From Planctomycetota bacterium (lineage in GTDB: Bacteria; Planctomycetota; Planctomycetia; Pirellulales; Pirellulaceae), in assembly GCA_026692885.1 (NCBI GenBank), contig JAPLNJ010001005.1, positions 1 to 9,693 on the forward strand: 9,693 bases of DNA. The letters run 5' to 3'. Below are positions 6,810-9,693 of the stretch, piece by piece; positions within the stretch are counted from its first letter, which is position 1, and the number at the start of each line of letters is the position of its first letter. The position numbers and the translations under genes are program-made. The notes below the pieces were generated by a model. The model was not told the DNA's origin, did not search any database, and saw only the letters and a list, made by a program, of their open reading frames with translations.

Positions 6810-7376
6810 ATGAAACGCTCGCTTGGCGCCAAGACGCTGATTGTTCCCACGCCGACCTGGATTGTCGGCTCGTACGACAAGCACGGCAAACCCAACGGGA
6901 TGACGGCCGCCTGGGGCGGGATCTGCTGCTCTGATCCGCCTTGCGTGGCGGTCTCGCTGCGCAAGGCGACCTACAGTTACGCCAGCATGATCAACCGCCA
7001 GGCGTTCACGATCAGCGTCCCCTCGCAAAGCCAAGTGAAACTGGCTGACTACTTCGGGCTGGTCAGCGGCCGGGACACGGACAAGTTTGCTGCCACGGGA
7101 CTGACTCCGGCCCGCAGCGACTTGGTCGACGCGCCGTACGTAGCGGAGTTCCCGCTGATGCTGGAGTGCAAGGTCCTGCATATCTTTGACCTGGGCCTGC
7201 ACACGCAGTTCGTGGGCGAGATTCTCGACGTGAAGGCGGACGAAGAGGTGCTGGACGGGTCGGGGATGGCCGACATCCTAAAGGTCCTGCCCATCATCTT
7301 TTCGCCCGGCAACCGGGAGTATTACGGTGTTGGGGCCTCCTTGGGGCACGCCTTCGCCGTGGGTAAGGAAATCTGA
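6810..7376 (+). CDS. flavin reductase-like FMN-binding protein (flavoredoxin type)
   Basis: The 188-residue cytoplasmic protein has the split-barrel flavin-binding pattern of the flavin reductase-like family (PF01613). It shows 'TPTWIVGSYDKHGKPNGMTAAWGG' with its N-terminal strand and turn (14-37), 'PPCVAVSLRKATYSYASM' (43-60), 'FTISVPS' (66-72) and a closing 'YYGVGASLGHAFAVGK' (171-186) typical of flavoredoxin-like members. These bind FMN and either reduce it with NAD(P)H or carry electrons; the partner is unknown. The length is normal and no defect is visible. It is followed after nine bases by the exonuclease stub on the same strand, suggesting that a flavin reductase-exonuclease pair was once co-transcribed. 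Confidence 0.9.
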   Translation: MKRSLGAKTLIVPTPTWIVGSYDKHGKPNGMTAAWGGICCSDPPCVAVSLRKATYSYASMINRQAFTISVPSQSQVKLADYFGLVSGRDTDKFAATGLTPARSDLVDAPYVAEFPLMLECKVLHIFDLGLHTQFVGEILDVKADEEVLDGSGMADILKVLPIIFSPGNREYYGVGASLGHAFAVGKEI

Positions 7377-7385
7377 AGGCAGCCT

Positions 7386-7604
7386 ATGCTTCCTCATGAC
7401 CGGCCCCTATCCGAAGTCGAGTTTGTCGCCTTCGACCTGGAGACGACTCGACTGTTCCCTGTCGTCAACCGGATCGTGGAGTTCGGCTTCTGGCTGGGGT
7501 TGGCCGTCGATCACGATGTCGGCCGCATTCTGATGACTACGTTGCTCAACCTGCGAATTCTGGCTTACGAGTTTCTCTACTTCGAACAACCCAAGGAAGA
7601 ATGA
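7386..7604 (+). pseudogene. truncated DnaQ-type 3'-5' exonuclease stub fused to an unrelated tail
   Basis: This 72-codon ORF starts like a DEDD-family exonuclease: 'EFVAFDLETTRLFPVVNRIVEFG' (12-34) is the Exo I motif with the metal-binding Asp17 and Glu19. The usual Gly after ETT is Arg. After residue ~34 the family pattern stops; Exo II and Exo III, the remaining ~150 residues, are absent. The tail, which includes 'TTLLNLRILAYEFLYFEQ', is not recognised and may be the C-terminus of another gene joined by deletion. AAGG at 7376-7379 precedes the ATG by six bases. The stub cannot be an active nuclease by itself. It might still be translated as a small chimeric protein, but decay is the simpler reading. 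Confidence 0.65.
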
Positions 7605-7651
7605 GATTCGGTAGCCTGGTTGTGGAACCACCCATTTGACGAAAGATCCCC

Positions 7652-8099
7652 ATGCGTAACGCCGCTATTGCTTGCCTGTCGCTCCTGTGCCTTGCTGGCT
7701 CGGTACACGGCGAACCTCCAACGATGGCTGATGTCGTCGCCCGGATGCAGCCCTACGATGGTGTCTCCGTCCAGGGGGTCGATACGAGCGACCTGGTCGG
7801 CAAGGTCATGTGCGGTTACCAGGGTTGGTTCACAGCCCCCGATGACGGCGCACAACGGGGCTGGACACACTACAGTCGCCGTGGCCGTTTCGAGCCCGGC
7901 TCCTGCAACATCGACCATTGATGAGATGGATGAAGGCACGGCCATCTTCAAGTGCACGAACTCACCTCCTGCTGGAACGAGTCCGTTCCTGACGTACGAA
8001 GGGCTGCCCAGCGATCACTACCTCTGGCTGACGGGCATGGGCGGTCGATTGTTGCGGAGAGATGTGCCGCCAAGCGAGTCAGTGCCACAGCGGAAGTAA
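7652..8099 (+). pseudogene. secreted GH71/99-like protein reduced to its two ends by internal deletion and frameshift
   Basis: The first part (7652-7921) encodes a signal peptide ('AIACLSLLCLAGSVHG', 5-20) and 'DLVGKVMCGYQGWF' (47-60), 'GWTHYSRRGRFEPGSCNID' (70-88), the N-terminus of planctomycete GH71/99-like proteins. It runs into TGA at 7919. Immediately after, in another plus-strand frame from ~7917 to TAA 8099, come 'DEMDEGTAIFKCTNSPP', 'PFLTYEGLPSDHYLWLTG' and 'GGRLLR', which I recognise as that family's C-terminal end. The two pieces total ~150 residues against an expected ~400 or more, so most of the catalytic barrel is gone. Related GH99 enzymes are endo-acting mannosidases or mannanases; this copy should be inactive. 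No good ribosome binding site is seen upstream. Confidence 0.78.
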
Positions 8100-8135
8100 C
8101 GGGGCGGCCAAACAAAGTCGCCGCCTGCTGGATCG

Positions 8136-8330
8136 CTACAAAGCCGCCGCCACTTGCTCTGCCCGCTGCGATCTGGCGACCGCCCGGACCACGATTACAT
8201 GGGAGGGTGAGACCTGGAGTCCCCGTGCTGCAAGAAGGGCAACGACACGCTGGGGAGTCGCTTCGGGGTGTTCTGCAAGACAGGCCCGAATCGCCTGAGT
8301 TTTGCCGACGTAGGACAGATCCTTCGACAT
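8136..8330 (-). CDS. small helical, possibly HTH-like protein of planctomycete type
   Basis: The 64-residue ORF reads 'SYVGKTQAIRACLAEHPEA' (6-24), then 'TPQRVVALLAARGLQVSPSHV' (25-45) and a basic helix 'RAVARSQRAEQVAAAL'. The pattern of KTQAIR, a helix, a second helix ending in a short beta-like 'LQVSPSHV' and a basic segment matches a small helical domain I associate with planctomycete proteins; it looks like a winged-helix or HTH fold. A GGGAGGG run 4-5 bases before ATG 8330 supports the start, and TAG 8136 ends it. Its role is unknown; DNA binding is inferred only from fold and charge. It may be complete or a truncated N-terminal domain. It lies antisense to no other recognised gene. Confidence 0.55.
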   Translation of the reverse strand: MSKDLSYVGKTQAIRACLAEHPEATPQRVVALLAARGLQVSPSHVIVVRAVARSQRAEQVAAAL

Positions 8331-8511
8331 GGTTCCCTCCCTGCAACAAGGCGTTTTCCGTAACTGCAAAACATGCGGAGAAGGGCAATAGTGTAGGCCG
8401 CACCCAGTGACTCGTAAACTAGCCCACGACGAGTTTTTGGAAACACACGACCCAAGTCATCTGGCAGGTGATGTTTACAATTTTCCAGGTCCAGCCCGTG
8501 GCTGCCTGCCC

Positions 8512-8541
8512 TTGTCAACCGACTGATGGCGGGTCAAAAAT
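8512..8541 (+). promoter_or_regulatory. candidate sigma70-type promoter of the GH16 gene
   Basis: TTGTCA (8512-8517) and AAAAAT (8536-8541) are spaced by 18 bases, giving a leader of roughly 30 bases. The boxes match the consensus 5 of 6 and 4 of 6. The same -10 and spacing occur before the oxidoreductase gene. Confidence 0.3.
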
Positions 8542-8565
8542 GATGACCATCTTCCACGCACACCC

Positions 8566-8571
8566 AAGGAG
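8566..8571 (+). promoter_or_regulatory. ribosome binding site deciding the GH16 start
   Basis: AAGGAG, seven bases before ATG 8579. It supports the start right at the signal peptide rather than the in-frame ATGs at 8468 or 8540-8545. Confidence 0.85.
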
Positions 8572-8578
8572 CCCTTCC

Positions 8579-9355
8579 ATGAAACGCATCGTTGCCCTGC
8601 TGCTGCCGCTCACGGCACTTTTGTTGGCCGTCACTGCCCATGCCCAGGATGACCAGCTACCGTCAGCGCCCCCCGGCCAAACCTGGAAACTGGTTTGGCA
8701 GGACGAGTTCAACGGCGACAAACTCGACACCACCAAGTGGACGCCTCGGCCCGATGGCAAACGCAAAGGCGGTTGGTGGAGCCAGAAAGCGGTCGGTCTG
8801 GATGGGAAGGGTTGTTTGGCCATCAAGACGTTCATGGACGGCGACAAGCCCACGGACGGCTGCATCACGACTCAGGGCAAGTTCGAACACAGCTTCGGTT
8901 ACTACGTCGCTCGTATTCAGCTTCAGAGCCAGCTCGGCCACTGGTCGGCGTTTTGGATCACAGGTCCAGGCGTCGGCAAGGTAGGTGACGGCGCACGAGA
9001 CGGTTGCGAGATCGACATCATGGAGAAGCCGTGGCTGGACGAACGGGTCCAGCACACCTTCCACTGGGACGGCTACGGCAAGGATCACAAGACCGAGGGC
9101 AAAGTTGCGAAGATGCTGGGGATCATGCAGGGATTTCACACGTTTGGGCTGTGGTGGACGCCCGACGAGTACGTGTTTTACGTGGACGGCAAGGAGACGT
9201 GGCGCAGCAAGGCGGGCGGCGTCTGCCAAGTGCCAGAGTACATGCTGCTCAGCGACGAGATCGGCAACTGGGCCGGAGATATCGCCAAAGCGAAATTGCC
9301 CGACCAGTTCCTCGTCGATTACGTGCGGGTGTACGATCTGGCGGAGAAGAAGTAA
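8579..9355 (+). CDS. secreted glycoside hydrolase family 16 enzyme
   Basis: The 258-residue protein has a Sec signal peptide (MKRIVALLLPLTALLLAVTA, then 'HA|QDD'). The GH16 jelly-roll domain covers almost all of the mature part: 'LVWQDEFNGDKLDTTKW' (38-54), 'GKFEHSFGYYVARIQL' (100-115), 'SAFWITGP' (123-130), the catalytic motif EIDIME with Glu144 (nucleophile), Asp146 and Glu149 (acid/base), 'FGLWWTPDEYVFYVDG' (189-204) and 'FLVDYVRVYDL' (244-254). The EIDxxE spacing without an extra residue suits the bulged laminarinase, agarase or carrageenase-like GH16 branch only if it reads ExDxxE with a bulge; substrate cannot be fixed. Family members cleave beta-1,3/1,4-glucans or galactans. All core residues are present and the length is normal, so it is probably active. 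It has its own leader and looks monocistronic. Confidence 0.93.
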   Translation: MKRIVALLLPLTALLLAVTAHAQDDQLPSAPPGQTWKLVWQDEFNGDKLDTTKWTPRPDGKRKGGWWSQKAVGLDGKGCLAIKTFMDGDKPTDGCITTQGKFEHSFGYYVARIQLQSQLGHWSAFWITGPGVGKVGDGARDGCEIDIMEKPWLDERVQHTFHWDGYGKDHKTEGKVAKMLGIMQGFHTFGLWWTPDEYVFYVDGKETWRSKAGGVCQVPEYMLLSDEIGNWAGDIAKAKLPDQFLVDYVRVYDLAEKK

Positions 9356-9381
9356 TGAGGCATGGCGCCAACAGCCAGCCG

Positions 9382-9582
9382 CGCCAGCAGGACAAACAGC
9401 GGCACGGTATTACTCAGGAGATGGTGCAGGTTGGCATGGAGAAATGGCGTGGCAGGAATGCCCACCAAACCGACCAACGTTCGTGGCGTCACGCCCAGTG
9501 AGTTGATGTCGAAGGGAAGAACACGGCCCAGGATGAAGACCATCCAGATTGCCGCCACGAAGGCGATAATGCCGTAGGGCGA
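9382..9582 (-). pseudogene. rhomboid intramembrane protease remnant
   Basis: On the minus strand the frame reads 'SPYGIIAFVAAIWMVFILG', a transmembrane-like stretch, then 'VLPFDINSLGVTPRTLVGLVG' and 'PFLHANLHHLLSNTVPLFVLLA'. The last part is the rhomboid helix-2 signature HxxxHLxxN, which holds the oxyanion-stabilising His and Asn. The frame then runs off-family into the antisense of the GH16 3' end and stops at 9319. The catalytic GxSG Ser and the later His are missing. Upstream, the frame meets a TAA at 9600-9598, exactly next to the palindromic element at 9601, with no good start before it. Rhomboids cleave membrane proteins inside the bilayer; this ~67-residue piece cannot. Confidence 0.78.
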
Positions 9583-9600
9583 GCGGCAGGAAATAACTTA

Positions 9601-9681
9601 CCCGTAGGACGGCCCTCCGAGGCCGTCTGGTAAACCAACCTGCGGGACGCAGTGGACGGCCTCGGAGGGCCGTCTTACGGG
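9601..9681. repeat. 81-bp bipartite palindromic (REP/BIME-like) element
   Basis: The 27-bp arms 9601-9627 and 9655-9681 are reverse complements with one mismatch. Each arm also folds alone: GACGGCC-6-GGCCGTC at 9608-9627 and at 9655-9674. The 27-base centre contains CTGCG-GGA-CGCAG (9640-9652) and TGGT-AA-ACCA (9628-9637). This nested symmetry, two hairpin units in inverted order, is like bacterial REP pairs. It directly abuts the 5' side of the rhomboid remnant. It could act as a bidirectional terminator or be a mobilised REP; copy number is unknown from this window. Confidence 0.8.
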
Positions 9682-9693
9682 AAGACCATCCTA

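Larger units (their letters stand above)
8331..8578. other. 248-bp intergenic region between the small helical protein and the GH16 gene
   Basis: It holds the ribosome binding sites of both divergent genes and the candidate GH16 promoter. I see no other supported gene. Confidence 0.4.

Noticed and set aside
6402..7202. 266-codon minus-strand ORF opposite the flavin reductase
   Set aside because: Most of it is antisense to an intact gene; only the 6537-6617 part looked coding-like and is listed as a weak finding.
8195..8518. 107-codon minus-strand ORF overlapping the small helical protein
   Set aside because: No recognisable domain, no ribosome binding site, and it overlaps a better-supported gene.
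1..9693. CRISPR array, tRNA or rRNA genes, defence island, or retron-like system
   Set aside because: No spaced direct repeats, no RNA gene signatures, and no nuclease, reverse transcriptase or ATPase modules were seen; the only nuclease motif is a truncated stub.

Overview
The window looks like a chromosomal piece of a high-GC planctomycete, probably a Pirellulales-type bacterium or a metagenome bin of one. This is inferred from gene content: paired Tat-exported Gfo/Idh/MocA proteins, a short neutral-ceramidase-like exoprotein, a GH71/99-like secreted protein, a GH16 enzyme, a small 'KTQAIR...SPSHV' helical protein, and several palindrome-rich intergenic repeats. No rRNA, tRNA, CRISPR array, integrase or transposase was recognised.

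Layout. The left edge cuts a plus-strand gene (3-689) ending in a DUF1349/GH43-C2-like concanavalin-fold domain. It converges on a minus-strand series read from right to left: an intact Tat-signal Gfo/Idh/MocA oxidoreductase (5034-3730), a second one broken by an internal deletion and frameshift (3572-2446), and an exported ceramidase-like protein (2250-757). A 160-bp divergent intergenic region separates these from a plus-strand Tat-exported beta-propeller protein (5194-6435). After a 374-bp stretch with no clear gene come an intact flavin reductase (6810-7376), a DnaQ-type exonuclease stub (7386-7604), a GH71/99-like pseudogene that keeps only its two ends (7652-8099), a small minus-strand helical protein (8330-8136), an intact secreted GH16 glycosidase (8579-9355) and a minus-strand rhomboid protease remnant (9582-9382).

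Function. The intact genes fit extracytoplasmic handling of polysaccharides and related substrates: an exported hydrolase, a propeller, a periplasmic NAD(P)-dependent oxidoreductase, a GH16 endo-glucanase or galactanase type enzyme, and a lectin-like domain. They look like independent units, not one tight operon. Most have their own AGGAG-type ribosome binding site.

Most notable is decay. At least four genes are truncated or internally deleted within 9.7 kb. Three unrelated inverted-repeat elements (2293-2434, 3616-3705, 9601-9681) sit between genes, and one abuts the rhomboid remnant. I found no convincing new multi-gene system. The unusual biology here is the repeat elements and the repeated pattern of retained ends with a missing middle, which could be real erosion or an assembly artefact.
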